A stretch of 64,000 nt of DNA from Polynucleobacter sp. AP-Sving-400A-A2 (GCF_018688155.1 NZ_CP061312.1:620001-684000), one strand, 5' to 3'; positions 44,838 to 53,763 are shown, counted from the first letter of the stretch. Notes: generated by a model from the sequence alone, not told the origin. Numbers and translations: made by a program.

Positions 44838-45830
44838 TTAATCAATTTTAACGTTGGCTGCTTTCACTGCCTTTGCCCACTTATCATGCTCGCTTTGAGT
44901 GATCAAAGTTAATTGCTCAGAGTTGGCAAATTGAGGATGGATGCCCTGGTTTGCCAGGCGATTCTTGAAGTCAGGGTTCGTTAAAATTTTCCGAATTTCT
45001 CTTTCTAGTCTTGCAGTAATAGCTGGCGATGTTCCTTTAGGAGCAAAAAAGGCGTATAGGTTCTCCACATCAAATTGCTTCATGCCATCTTGACCCAAGG
45101 TTGGAACATTCGGCATTAATGGTGAGCGTTCGGGAGCCGCAATCGCAATGGGGCGTAACTTACCGCTTTGAATGTGTGGCAAAGATGCAGTCACGCTATC
45201 AAACATCATGAGTGTATTACCGGCAATTAAATCTGGCAGGGCAAAAGCGCTACCTTTGTAGGGGATGTGGGTGCCAGCAGCACCAATCCGTTGCATAAAC
45301 AAAGTTGACTCCAGGTGAGAGAGACTGCCGTTACCTTGAGAGGCGTAATTAAATTCTCCCTTCTTGGATTTAATAAAGGCAATCAGTTCAGGCAAATTCT
45401 TAGCAGGTACAGAAGGGTTCACTACGATCAAATGCGGAATTGAACCCACTAGTGCAATGGGCGCAAAATCTTTGGTGAGGTCGGCCGGTGGATTTTTGAA
45501 AAGCGCTTGAGAAATAGACTGATTGGTGAGGGCACTAAATAACAGGGTGTAGCCATCAGGTGCTGCCTTGGCTGATGCACCTAGGGCAATCATGCCACCA
45601 GCACCGGGTTTATTTTCAATCACAATGGGTTGACCTAATGCTTCTCCGAGTGGAACGCCAATAGCGCGCGCAAATATATCAGTAGAGCCACCAGCAGGAA
45701 AAGGCAGGATGGCGATGATCGGTTTCTTAGGCCAATCTACATCTGATGCTGCCAAGGCGTTGCCGCATAGGATGCTTGTGAATACAAAGCCTAAGAGTAC
45801 ATGGGCAGTTTTGCGCTTAAGAGGATTCAT
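44838..45830 (-). CDS. Bug/TctC-family solute-binding protein (second copy)
   Basis: A 330-residue Bug receptor with a signal peptide (HVLLGFVFTSILCGNALA) and the family blocks VDWPKKPIIAILPFPAGGST, ENKPGAGGMIALGAS and HIPYKGSAFALPDLIAG. It is a diverged paralogue of the receptor at 3199-4191. It stands 50 bases upstream of the gamma-glutamyltransferase gene on the same strand, so its ligand might be related to that enzyme, though Bug receptors are often orphans. Confidence 0.92.
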   Translation of the reverse strand: MNPLKRKTAHVLLGFVFTSILCGNALAASDVDWPKKPIIAILPFPAGGSTDIFARAIGVPLGEALGQPIVIENKPGAGGMIALGASAKAAPDGYTLLFSALTNQSISQALFKNPPADLTKDFAPIALVGSIPHLIVVNPSVPAKNLPELIAFIKSKKGEFNYASQGNGSLSHLESTLFMQRIGAAGTHIPYKGSAFALPDLIAGNTLMMFDSVTASLPHIQSGKLRPIAIAAPERSPLMPNVPTLGQDGMKQFDVENLYAFFAPKGTSPAITARLEREIRKILTNPDFKNRLANQGIHPQFANSEQLTLITQSEHDKWAKAVKAANVKID

Positions 45831-46006
45831 GTTGACGTTCTTTAAGTGATGAATAATTTGTTTTAGGAGAATACCAATCGCTCAAGCTTAAAGCAGTAGC
45901 GATCGGAGAAATGACTTCTTTGATACTAAATCGGACATTGCTGCTCATTATTAGTGCAAGCCATCACTTTTGCGGTCATCCACGACATTTTATTGGAGCA
46001 AGTCAA

Positions 46007-46732
46007 CTAATTAAACAGGTGGTACAAAATCGGAATGGCTACAGCACTGATGACGCCATTCATACCCATAGCGAGACTGGCATAAGTTCCTGCCACTGGA
46101 TGAATGCTAAATGCACGCGAGGTTCCAATGCCATGCGCGCCAATACCAATGGCAAAACCGCGTTGCCACCACGCTTTCATACCCAAAGCATTCAGAATAA
46201 AGGGTGCCAAAATAGCCCCTAGGATGCCAGTAGTGACGGCAAAGATGGCAGTCAAGGTCGGGGATACGCCGATCCGCTCAGCAATACCCATAGCTATAGG
46301 TGCAGTAACTGATTTGGGGTACATGGCACCCGTAATGCTGGAGTCAGCCCCTAATAATTTGGCGATGTTTACCGCGCCAATAATGGATACCAAGCCACCC
46401 GCAATTAAAGATGCCAGCAAGGGAAATGATCGACCCTTTAAGCTGCTTAAACCTCTATAGATCGGTATGGCCAAAGAGACGGTTGCTGAGCCTAATAAGA
46501 AGTGGATAAATTGCGCGCCTTCAAAGTAGGTGGAATACGGCATCTCAACAAATTGAATAATGCTGGCCACCAAAATGATTGCAATTGCTACTGGATTGGC
46601 TAAGGGGTTCTGTTTGGCAGCCTTATAAATTGAGAGACCTATTTTATAGGCGGCCAAAGTAATAAAGAGGGCAAATAAAGGGCTACCTGAGAGATAAACC
46701 CAAATCTCCACAATCGAGTGTTTTTCGTTCAT
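46007..46732 (-). CDS. lrgB: LrgB/CidB-family membrane protein
   Basis: A 241-residue membrane protein with about seven hydrophobic segments. The central MYPKSVTAPIAMGIAERIG and GIGAHGIGTSRAFSIHPVAGTYASLAMG stretches are LrgB signatures. With LrgA it affects murein hydrolase activity in Gram-positives; in plants and some bacteria LrgB-type proteins move glycolate or pyruvate-like acids. The start overlaps the lrgA stop (ATGA), so the two are a pair. Confidence 0.92.
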   Translation of the reverse strand: MNEKHSIVEIWVYLSGSPLFALFITLAAYKIGLSIYKAAKQNPLANPVAIAIILVASIIQFVEMPYSTYFEGAQFIHFLLGSATVSLAIPIYRGLSSLKGRSFPLLASLIAGGLVSIIGAVNIAKLLGADSSITGAMYPKSVTAPIAMGIAERIGVSPTLTAIFAVTTGILGAILAPFILNALGMKAWWQRGFAIGIGAHGIGTSRAFSIHPVAGTYASLAMGMNGVISAVAIPILYHLFN

Positions 46733-47082
46733 TGCCCCGTCTCTTTTGGCTTTGGGCTCAAAAAGCGGACCACTATCGCGCTGGTGGCAATAGTCAGAAT
46801 GACGCTACCGACCAAAGCGCTGATGATGGCCAGCGCATTGGCCTGCAGTTGGGGCAAAAATAGCACCACCCCAACGGCTGCCGGAACAAATAAGAGGCCA
46901 AGGTATTGGCTAAAGCCGTCCGCCACCAATGCGAGCTCGGGGTTAATTCCCTTGCGTAGAACTAGCCAAATAATCAGCAGTACCAAGCCAATTACGGGCC
47001 CTGGCAGGGTGGGCAGAACAAACTTAGATACAAGCTCACCCAGGCTTTGAAAGAGAAGGATTTGGACTAGGCCGGAAATCAT
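46729..47082 (-). CDS. lrgA: LrgA/CidA-family membrane protein
   Basis: A 117-residue holin-like protein with four membrane segments. LPTLPGPVIGLVLLIIWL and FVPAAVGVVLFLPQL are the conserved parts. Usually partnered with LrgB, which follows here with a 4-base overlap. Divergent from iorA, leaving 132 bases for two promoters. Physiological role in Gram-negatives is uncertain. Confidence 0.92.
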   Translation of the reverse strand: MISGLVQILLFQSLGELVSKFVLPTLPGPVIGLVLLIIWLVLRKGINPELALVADGFSQYLGLLFVPAAVGVVLFLPQLQANALAIISALVGSVILTIATSAIVVRFLSPKPKETGQ

Positions 47083-47214
47083 GGCTTGATCTTACTGCTC
47101 TGCAATATATGTTGCAAAGCAATAAATTATTTCTTGGTTAATATAAACACATCAAAAGCAGGGTCTTTGGTAATTAGTAAGACTTCAAAAATAAATCAAT
47201 TAAGGAGAGCACGC

Positions 47215-47664
47215 ATGGCTGACTTAAACGTCAACGGTAAAAAGTACAAGGTGGATGTTGATCCAGAAACCCCGTTGTTGTGGGCGATCCGTGATCATGT
47301 TGGATTAACAGGTACTAAATATGGTTGCGGTGTAGGTCAGTGCGGGGCATGTACTGTCTTGTTTGATGGCCAAGCAATTCGGAGCTGTGCATTACCAGTG
47401 AGCGCAGCTGTAGGTAAAAAGATTGAAACCATTGAGGGCTTAGAAAAAAATGGGCAGCTCTCTAAAGTGCAAAAAGCTTGGGTTGATAACCAGGTGCCTC
47501 AATGTGGTTACTGCCAGTCAGGCATGGTGATGGCAACTACGGCCCTATTGCGCAATACCCCAAAACCGACTGATGCTCAGATTGATGCTGCCGTAACGAA
47601 TATCTGCCGCTGCGGAACCTTCCAACAAGTGCGTGATGCTATTCATGCTGTGAGCAAGGCATAA
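47215..47664 (+). CDS. iorA: Isoquinoline 1-oxidoreductase-type small subunit, [2Fe-2S]
   Basis: A 149-residue iron-sulfur subunit of the xanthine oxidase family. The plant-ferredoxin cluster is CGVGQCGACTVLFDGQAIRSC-like (Cys near 42, 47, 50 and 62), and the second cluster uses CGYCQSGM and NICRCGTF. ATG 47215 is chosen because AAGGAGAG precedes it at good spacing. It carries electrons from the molybdenum cofactor of the next gene's product. First gene of an apparent six-gene run that continues with soxXYZA. Confidence 0.93.
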   Translation: MADLNVNGKKYKVDVDPETPLLWAIRDHVGLTGTKYGCGVGQCGACTVLFDGQAIRSCALPVSAAVGKKIETIEGLEKNGQLSKVQKAWVDNQVPQCGYCQSGMVMATTALLRNTPKPTDAQIDAAVTNICRCGTFQQVRDAIHAVSKA

Positions 47665-47673
47665 GGAGCAATC

Positions 47674-49905
47674 ATGACTAAAACTATTAATACAAACACT
47701 ACCAACACTTCACGTCGCCACTTTATTGTTGGCTCAAGCGCTATTGCAACCGGATTAGCAATCGGCTTTGATTTCTCTTTCATCTCATCTGCGAATGCGG
47801 CGATGGGTTCCGGTACCACTGGCATGACTCCCTTATCTACATCCGAGATTGGTGTTTGGGTAGAGGTCAAGCCGAATGACGATATCGTAGTGCGAATCGT
47901 GCGCTCCGAGATGGGTCAAGGAACTATTACTGGTTTGGCACAAATGGTTGCTGAAGAGCTGGAATGTGATTGGAAAAAAATCTCTTACGACTATCCAACA
48001 CCCGGTGAGAATCTCAAGCGTAACAAAGTATGGGGCAGCTACTCTACTGGCGGTAGTCGTGGTATCCGTACTTCTGAGCAATATGTTCGTAAAGGCGGTG
48101 CCGCAGCACGCATGATGTTGATTCAGGCTGCTGCAACCCAATGGGGCGTACCCGTCTCTGAATGCGTCGCTAAAAATAGCGTGATTACCCACACACCATC
48201 TGGCCGCAAAACGACTTTCGGTAAAGTTTCTGTAGCAGCCTCCAAGTTAGAAGTGCCCAAAGATGTCCCTTTAAAGGATCCTAAAGAGTGGACTGTCATT
48301 GGTAAGTCATTGAATCGTATTGACGGCACTGCTGACAAGGTAAACGGTAAGCAGATCTATGCAATTGACTTGAAGTTACCCGGTATGTTGGTAGCAACCA
48401 TTCATGAGTCTCCAGTTTTTGGTGGCAAAGTGAAGAGCTATGACGCTAGCAAAGCCTCCAGCATGAAGGGAGTAAAGAAGGTGATTCAGGTAGGTGATTC
48501 TGCTGTAGCAGTGATTGCTGACACTTTCTGGCAAGCAAAGACCGGCCTAGACGCAGTCAATATAGTTTGGGATAACGGCGGCAATGGCGATGTCTCTAGT
48601 GCCTCTATTAAGAAGATGCTTGAGGGTGGCTTAACTGCTAATGAGACTTTTGTCGGTAATTCGAATGGCGATGCTAAAGAAGCAATCTCTAAAGCAACTA
48701 AAACGATCGAGGCAACCTATTTCTATCCATTCTTGAACCATGCAACTCTGGAGCCACAAACAGCAACAGCGAAGTGGACGGCAGATTCTTGCGAAGCTTG
48801 GGTTCCCACTCAAGATGGTGAAGCCTCTTTGGCTGCGGTAATCGCTGCTTCAGGCTTGCCTGCTGAAAAATGTAATGTCTATAAGGTAAATCTTGGCGGT
48901 GGTTTCGGTCGTCGCGGCGCCTTCCAGGATTACACAACACAAGCAGTCAACATTGCCAAGCAAATGCCAGGCACTCCAATCAAATTGATTTGGACTCGTG
49001 AAGAGGATATGACCCAAGGCCGTTATCACCCGGTAACGATGTGTAAAATGACGGCCGCCATTGATGATAAGAAAAATATCACTGGCTTGGATATGCGCAT
49101 CTCCAGTCAATCCATTTTGGCTTCTGTGCGTCCAGCGGTAGTTGCTGCCAACAAAGGTAAGGATCCAGTGGTGTTCCAAGGACTAGACGCTGCGGGTGAG
49201 CATGGTATTACTTACAGCTTCCAGAATTTGATGATTGACCACGCTATGCGTAACACGCATGTGCCGCCAGGTTTTTGGCGCGGCGTGAACGTTAATCAAA
49301 ATGCAATCTTCCTCGAAACCTTTATGGATGAGATGGCTGAAGCTACTGGTGTGGATGCAGTCGAGTTCCGTCGCAAGCACATGGAGAAGTTTCCGCGTGC
49401 AGTAGCTGTTCTCAATGCAGTAGCAGATGGTATTGGTTGGACTAAGCCTGCTAAGCCAGGTGTATTCCGTGGCGTTGCCCAGATGCGTTCTTTTGGTAGT
49501 TATGTCGCTGCTGCTTGTGAGCTCACAGTGACTAACGGCAATGAGGTCGAGATTCTCCGAATGGTGGCTGCAACTGATCCGGGCTATGCGGTCAATCCAG
49601 CACAAATAGCCCGTCAGGTATCCGGCTCCTTTGTTTATGGCTTATCTGCACTCTTCGAAGAAGAAATCACGATTGAGAAGGGCGCAGTTGTACAGAAGAA
49701 TTTTGATACCTTTAACTCTATTCGTCTGTCACAGATGCCACCGGTAGAGACCATCATTATTCAGGGTGGTGGCAAAGAGTGGGGAGGTGTTGGTGAGCCC
49801 ACGATTGCAGTCGCGGCACCAGCAGTGCTTAATGCGATTTACCGTGCAACAGGCAAGCGCTTGCGTACGGTTCCATTGAAGAACAGTGGTTTTAAGTTGG
49901 TGTAA
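47674..49905 (+). CDS. iorB: Isoquinoline 1-oxidoreductase-type large subunit, molybdopterin-binding, Tat-exported
   Basis: A 743-residue molybdenum hydroxylase of the IorB type. The N-terminus has a Tat signal (SRRHFIVGSSAIATGL), so the enzyme works in the periplasm. Blocks include QGTITGLAQMVAEELE, NLGGGFGRRG, RGVNVNQNAIFLETFMDE and the active-site Glu in WGGVGEPTIAVAAP near the end. Family members oxidise N-heterocycles or aldehydes and pass electrons to cytochrome c. The usual third cytochrome subunit is absent; instead soxX begins 19 bases after the stop. Substrate unknown. Confidence 0.93.
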   Translation: MTKTINTNTTNTSRRHFIVGSSAIATGLAIGFDFSFISSANAAMGSGTTGMTPLSTSEIGVWVEVKPNDDIVVRIVRSEMGQGTITGLAQMVAEELECDWKKISYDYPTPGENLKRNKVWGSYSTGGSRGIRTSEQYVRKGGAAARMMLIQAAATQWGVPVSECVAKNSVITHTPSGRKTTFGKVSVAASKLEVPKDVPLKDPKEWTVIGKSLNRIDGTADKVNGKQIYAIDLKLPGMLVATIHESPVFGGKVKSYDASKASSMKGVKKVIQVGDSAVAVIADTFWQAKTGLDAVNIVWDNGGNGDVSSASIKKMLEGGLTANETFVGNSNGDAKEAISKATKTIEATYFYPFLNHATLEPQTATAKWTADSCEAWVPTQDGEASLAAVIAASGLPAEKCNVYKVNLGGGFGRRGAFQDYTTQAVNIAKQMPGTPIKLIWTREEDMTQGRYHPVTMCKMTAAIDDKKNITGLDMRISSQSILASVRPAVVAANKGKDPVVFQGLDAAGEHGITYSFQNLMIDHAMRNTHVPPGFWRGVNVNQNAIFLETFMDEMAEATGVDAVEFRRKHMEKFPRAVAVLNAVADGIGWTKPAKPGVFRGVAQMRSFGSYVAAACELTVTNGNEVEILRMVAATDPGYAVNPAQIARQVSGSFVYGLSALFEEEITIEKGAVVQKNFDTFNSIRLSQMPPVETIIIQGGGKEWGGVGEPTIAVAAPAVLNAIYRATGKRLRTVPLKNSGFKLV

Positions 49906-49924
49906 TGGCTATGGGCAAACAGGA

Positions 49925-50359
49925 ATGAGACGAACGCTAGTAGTTTTATTGCTAGGGACCTCGACTCTTTTCCTGCCTTGCTTAGCGCAGTCTCAAACTT
50001 GGACAGGGGATTCGATTGTGAGTCCCCTGACTTCTTCTCCAGGTGATGTTATGAAAGGGCGTGCGATTGTAGCTAGCCGTCAAGTCGGTTTATGTTTGTT
50101 GTGTCATAGTGGGCCATTTCCGGAAGAACGCTTTCAGGGTAATCTAGCGCCAGACTTGCTTGCTAGTGTGGGCCAATCCACTCCAGCTCAATTACGGGCT
50201 CGATTAGTTGATCCGGGCCGCTTGAATCCATCCAGTGTCATGCCGGCGTACTATCGCACTACTGGGCTGAGTCGTGTGGCTCCCAAGTTTGTCGATCAGA
50301 CTATTCTTACTGGCCAGGAGATAGAAGATGTTGTGGCTTTTTTAGTAAGCCTTCAATAA
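49925..50359 (+). CDS. soxX: SoxX-like monohaem cytochrome c
   Basis: A 144-residue exported cytochrome. The signal peptide ends near LAQSQ; haem c binds at CLLCH (Cys57, Cys60, His61), with Met106 in SSVMPAYY as the likely distal ligand. FQGNLAPDL, LRARLVDPGRLNP and the IEDVVAFLVSL end are typical of SoxX. SoxX pairs with SoxA to couple sulfur compounds to SoxY. ATG 49925 has only a poorly spaced AGGA. Directly downstream of iorB. Confidence 0.88.
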   Translation: MRRTLVVLLLGTSTLFLPCLAQSQTWTGDSIVSPLTSSPGDVMKGRAIVASRQVGLCLLCHSGPFPEERFQGNLAPDLLASVGQSTPAQLRARLVDPGRLNPSSVMPAYYRTTGLSRVAPKFVDQTILTGQEIEDVVAFLVSLQ

Positions 50360-50382
50360 GCAACTGAAATCACGAAATCAAT

Positions 50383-50868
50383 ATGACTAAATTCAATCCG
50401 AGTTCAAATCCCATCAAACTGAGTCGGCGTATGTATTTGTCTGCGCTGGGTCTTTTAGGTCTATCCAGTTGGATGACTTCGAGTTTGACTATGGCTAAAC
50501 AGCCAGAGGCAATGGAGGCGATCGCAAAAATTGCCGGCTCGAACAGGATTCGTGATGGCCGAGTGAACTTGGTAATTCCGCCTTTGGTGGAGAGTGGCAA
50601 CTTGGTGGTTCTCAAGCTATCCATAGACAGTCCGATGACTGCAAATGACTACGTTAAGGCAGTGCATGTAATCTCTGAGGCCAATCCATCCCCCAATATG
50701 TTTACTGCTTATTTCTCGCCCCGCTCCGGTCGCGCTGAGTTAACTACTCGTGTGCGCTTGGCAGACTCACAGCGAGTATGGGCTATCGCGCAAATGAGTG
50801 ATGGTAGCTTTTTCCGAGGGTATGCCGACACGCTAGTCACTCTTTCAGCCTGTACGGAGATGATATGA
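50383..50868 (+). CDS. soxY: SoxY-like sulfur carrier, unusual C-terminus
   Basis: A 161-residue protein with a Tat-like leader (LSRRMYLSALGLLGLSSW) and the SoxY core: NLVIPPLVESGNLVVLKLSID, YVKAVHVISEANPSP, and ELTTRVRLADSQRVWAIAQMSDGSFF. Classical SoxY ends in GGCGG, whose Cys carries the sulfur substrate. Here the end is SACTEMI, with a single Cys157 four residues from the C-terminus. The arm is therefore present but not canonical. It overlaps soxZ (ATGA). Confidence 0.85.
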   Translation: MTKFNPSSNPIKLSRRMYLSALGLLGLSSWMTSSLTMAKQPEAMEAIAKIAGSNRIRDGRVNLVIPPLVESGNLVVLKLSIDSPMTANDYVKAVHVISEANPSPNMFTAYFSPRSGRAELTTRVRLADSQRVWAIAQMSDGSFFRGYADTLVTLSACTEMI

Positions 50869-51194
50869 GCAAGACTTCCCGCACGGGTATCACGATGCCA
50901 GCCCAGGCAAAAAAAGGTGCCATGATTGAAATTCGGGCAATCGCCCAACACGACATGGAGACGGGCTATCGATACACTGAAGATGGTAAACGAATCCCAC
51001 GTGACATTATTCAACTCTTTACTTGTCAATATAACGGCGAGGAAGTATTCAGAGCCGATTTTTATCCAGGTACCGGTGCAAACCCCCTCATCATTTTCAC
51101 TACAGTAGCAGTGGCCTCTGGCACGCTTGTGTTCAAGTGGGCGGGGGATGGTGGCTATGAGGCAGTTAATCAAGCACAAATTACTGTTTCGTGA
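50865..51194 (+). CDS. soxZ: SoxZ-like partner of SoxY
   Basis: A 109-residue immunoglobulin-like protein without signal peptide, exported with SoxY in the usual way. Marks are KKGAMIEIRAIAQHDMETGYR, RIPRDIIQLFTCQYNGEEVFRADF and LVFKWAGDGGYEA. SoxYZ carries sulfur intermediates between the Sox enzymes. ATGA overlaps with soxY and GTGA with soxA make translation of the three tightly coupled. Confidence 0.92.
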   Translation: MSKTSRTGITMPAQAKKGAMIEIRAIAQHDMETGYRYTEDGKRIPRDIIQLFTCQYNGEEVFRADFYPGTGANPLIIFTTVAVASGTLVFKWAGDGGYEAVNQAQITVS

Positions 51195-51976
51195 GCCTGT
51201 TTGTTTTCTGCCTTCGTGTATTACCGCTATTAGTCTTTCTGCTTGGGCTTAATTCCAGTCAAGCACTTGAAACTCCAAAAGATACTCGGCAATCAAGCTA
51301 TCACCTGATGACGCCCGAGAATCGGGCAATGCAAGATGATGCCAATCTCAACCCCGCTTTATTTTGGGTAATGGATGGTCACAGCCTCTGGAAAGAAAAG
51401 ACCGGAAACAAGAATGTATCTTGTGCATCTTGTCATGGTGATAGCGGTCAAAAGATGACTGGTGTAGCAACCCAATTTCCGAAGATGCAAAAAGGAAAGT
51501 TGCAGACCTTGGAGGGGCAAATTAATCAATGTCGTACATCACGGCAAGAAGCCTCGACACTCGCTTATGAGAGTAAAGAGCTCCTAGCTTTAACGACATT
51601 TGTAGCAACTCAATCCAAGGGTTTACCAATCGCTGTTCAAGAAACGCCTCAGAACAAAAAAGATCTACAACAAGGCCGTCAGTTCTTTAATGAAAGAATT
51701 GGTCAACTCAATTTATCTTGTGCCCAATGTCATCAAGATCGCGCTGGTTTGAAATTAGGGGGAAGCCTCATTCCCCAGGGGCACCCAACTGCCTACCCAA
51801 TTTACCGAATTGAATGGCAGACCATGGGGTCTTTACAAAGACGTTTGCGTAACTGTATGAGTGGGGTGCGCGCTCAGCAGTTTGAGTATGGCTCACAAGA
51901 GATGGCTCAATTAGAGTTATTTCTGATGTGGCGAGCCAGAGGCATGCCCCTTGAAACTCCAGGGGTTCGGCCTTAA
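51191..51976 (+). CDS. soxA: SoxA-like dihaem cytochrome c
   Basis: A 261-residue exported cytochrome (signal peptide with LPLLVFLLGLNSSQALE). Two haem sites are seen: CASCH (Cys78, Cys81, His82) and CAQCH further on. The active-site Cys ligand of SoxA is probably in LRNCMSG. GGSLIPQGHPTAYPIYR is a conserved SoxA block. Starts at GTG in a GTGA overlap with soxZ. SoxXA forms the disulfide between thiosulfate and SoxY in the classical pathway, but soxB and soxCD are absent in this window. Confidence 0.92.
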   Translation: MSLFVFCLRVLPLLVFLLGLNSSQALETPKDTRQSSYHLMTPENRAMQDDANLNPALFWVMDGHSLWKEKTGNKNVSCASCHGDSGQKMTGVATQFPKMQKGKLQTLEGQINQCRTSRQEASTLAYESKELLALTTFVATQSKGLPIAVQETPQNKKDLQQGRQFFNERIGQLNLSCAQCHQDRAGLKLGGSLIPQGHPTAYPIYRIEWQTMGSLQRRLRNCMSGVRAQQFEYGSQEMAQLELFLMWRARGMPLETPGVRP

Positions 51977-51983
51977 GTAGGGA

Positions 51984-52838
51984 TTAGTCTGAAAAGACTA
52001 CTGAAGTCGCACCGTTAATTAAGACACGGTCATGTAAGTAGTAACGCAGGGCGCGTGAGAGTACAGTGCGCTCCAAATCTCTGCCCTTACGAACTAAGTC
52101 TTCGGGCGTATCGCCATGGGTAACACGAGTGACATCTTGCTCGATAATTGGACCTTCGTCTAAATCACTCGTAACAAAGTGTGCGGTAGCCCCAATCAAC
52201 TTAATGCCGCGAGCATGAGCTTGATGGTAAGGCTTCGCTCCTTTAAAGCTTGGCAAGAACGAGTGGTGAACATTGATGCAGCGTCCAGATAACTTGGTGG
52301 ATAAATCATCCGACAGAATTTGCATATAGCGCGCCAAAATAACCATATCGACTTTTGCATCAGCAACAATCTCAAGCAGTTTGGCTTCTTGGGCTGACTT
52401 CGTATCTGGCGTAACTGGTAAGTAATAAAACGGAATATCCGCAAAATCGATGCTAGAGTAAACCTCACGCGGATGATTAGAAACAATGCCACTAATAATC
52501 ATCGGCAGCTCACCAATACGCCAGCGATAGAGAAGATCTACTAAGCAATGATCGAGCTTGGATGCCATGATCAGCACGCGCTTCAAATCTTTGACAGCAC
52601 GCAAGTCCCAGGTGAGGTCAAAGCGCTTAGCGATTTCTACAAAGCCAGCTTTAAGGGATTTACTGTCAGCGCCACCGCTAAAGCTTACCCGCATGAAGAA
52701 GCGTTTAGAGGCTTTGTCGTCAAATTGCTGGGCTTCCTCAATATCACCACCCAATTCAAAGATGTAGGTTGAAACAGCTGCAACAATGCCTGGTCTATTA
52801 GGGCAGGTCAGTGTGAGGTAATAATTTTCTGTAGTCAT
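51984..52838 (-). CDS. purU: Formyltetrahydrofolate deformylase
   Basis: A 284-residue PurU. An N-terminal ACT domain (residues 5-80, [14 protein letters not shown]) senses Met or Gly in related enzymes; the formyl-transferase fold follows with [20 protein letters not shown] and [17 protein letters not shown], containing the catalytic Asn, His and Asp. It releases formate from 10-formyl-THF and balances one-carbon pools. Convergent with soxA; the 7-base gap leaves no room for a terminator. Confidence 0.95.
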   Translation of the reverse strand: MTTENYYLTLTCPNRPGIVAAVSTYIFELGGDIEEAQQFDDKASKRFFMRVSFSGGADSKSLKAGFVEIAKRFDLTWDLRAVKDLKRVLIMASKLDHCLVDLLYRWRIGELPMIISGIVSNHPREVYSSIDFADIPFYYLPVTPDTKSAQEAKLLEIVADAKVDMVILARYMQILSDDLSTKLSGRCINVHHSFLPSFKGAKPYHQAHARGIKLIGATAHFVTSDLDEGPIIEQDVTRVTHGDTPEDLVRKGRDLERTVLSRALRYYLHDRVLINGATSVVFSD

Positions 52839-52886
52839 AGCTTTAAATAAGAGAAGGATTACTTGTGAGACGCAATTTTAGACTGC

Positions 52887-53264
52887 TTATTTGGCAGTGG
52901 GCACTCTGTCTGCTGGTCCCAGATAGGATTCGCTCATATCTTTAATTTTGGGAATGGGAATATCCGAGCAAATCGGCTTTGGCCCTAAGGCATTCAGAAA
53001 ATTACAATCTTGCTTGGTTGCTGCGGAGGCGGCATGTTCTAGAGGAGATTTACCAGTCGTCACAGTGGAGATGGCGCTAGCTGCAGTCGAAGGGTTGGCT
53101 ACCGCTGCCGATACTGCTACTGAGCCTACAGAGCTTGCAGCTGTGGTGGCAGATCCCCCTAAAGCTAGTAATGGCGCTGCACAACCGCCCAAATTAAAGC
53201 AGAGAACTATACTTCCAAAAACAGACCAAACCCATCGGGCTAGTCTGTTTTGAGGAGTATTCAA
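52887..53264 (-). CDS. Small predicted lipoprotein, unknown
   Basis: About 125 residues if the TTG at 53264 is used; a GTG at 53324 would extend it into the upstream gene. A signal sequence RLARWVWSVFGSIVLCFN ends in the lipobox LGGC, so it should be lipidated. The mature part begins with an Ala/Ser/Val-rich low-complexity segment and then KSPLEHAASAATKQDCNFLNALGPKPICSDIP. I do not recognise a family beyond this pattern. Start choice is weak because no ribosome site is visible. Confidence 0.6.
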   Translation of the reverse strand: MNTPQNRLARWVWSVFGSIVLCFNLGGCAAPLLALGGSATTAASSVGSVAVSAAVANPSTAASAISTVTTGKSPLEHAASAATKQDCNFLNALGPKPICSDIPIPKIKDMSESYLGPADRVPTAK

Positions 53265-53274
53265 AATGGAATGT

Positions 53275-53685
53275 TTATTTACGCTGGCAAACAACGTTGA
53301 AAACTCCAGCAGCCCAAGACTCACTTACCACGGGCTCAAATTCACTATTGGGAGTTTTGTTATCTGAAACTACCTTGCCGCCACCTTTATTGCCAGCGAA
53401 CTCTTTGTATTCGATTGGGCGATAGCTAATTGCAGGGCAGTTATATTCGTTGATGCCGATGATGGAGCTAACAGCTTGTTTAGTTTTTGGATTAACACCA
53501 GGCTTCTTCAAGTCGAGCATCGACATGATTTGCGCTTTTTCACCTGCTGCGCTTACTGTATCCAGATCAACATATACCACCATCATTTCATTTGACCCTA
53601 ATTCTTTCCACTCAGCAAAGCTGCTGGTGAAAGGCAACAAGGAGAAGGCAGTAAAAATAGTGAGTGCGTATATTTTTTTCATCAT
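53275..53685 (-). CDS. Surface-adhesin E-like exported protein
   Basis: A 136-residue protein with a signal peptide (KKIYALTIFTAFSLLPFTSSFA). The mature part has WKELGSNEMMVVYVDLDTVS, LDLKKPGVNP, EYNCPAISYRPIEY and a final CQRK, a pattern matching surface-adhesin protein E family members (about 120-150 residues). Two cysteines probably form a disulfide. The function of this family in betaproteobacteria is unknown. It is followed after about 10 bases by the lipoprotein gene, suggesting a pair. Confidence 0.7.
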   Translation of the reverse strand: MMKKIYALTIFTAFSLLPFTSSFAEWKELGSNEMMVVYVDLDTVSAAGEKAQIMSMLDLKKPGVNPKTKQAVSSIIGINEYNCPAISYRPIEYKEFAGNKGGGKVVSDNKTPNSEFEPVVSESWAAGVFNVVCQRK

Positions 53686-53763
53686 ATTTGGCGTTGTCGC
53701 ATTGTTATTAAAGTAAATTCAGTCTCAGTCGGAGGCTTCGTAACTATTCTAAACTCCCCCAGC

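Noticed and set aside
3199..45830. The two Bug receptor genes as a long DNA repeat
   Set aside because: They are diverged paralogues similar in protein only; no extended identical DNA was seen.
47083..47214. Moco riboswitch before iorA
   Set aside because: The 132-base space is AT-rich without the GC-rich stems expected for that RNA.
50709..51179. Minus-strand open frame of 156 codons over soxY-soxZ
   Set aside because: Antisense to two clear sox genes with overlapping translation; a by-product of codon use.
51949..51967. Hairpin CCCCTT/AGGGG at the soxA end as a terminator
   Set aside because: Inside the coding sequence, imperfect, and no T-run follows.
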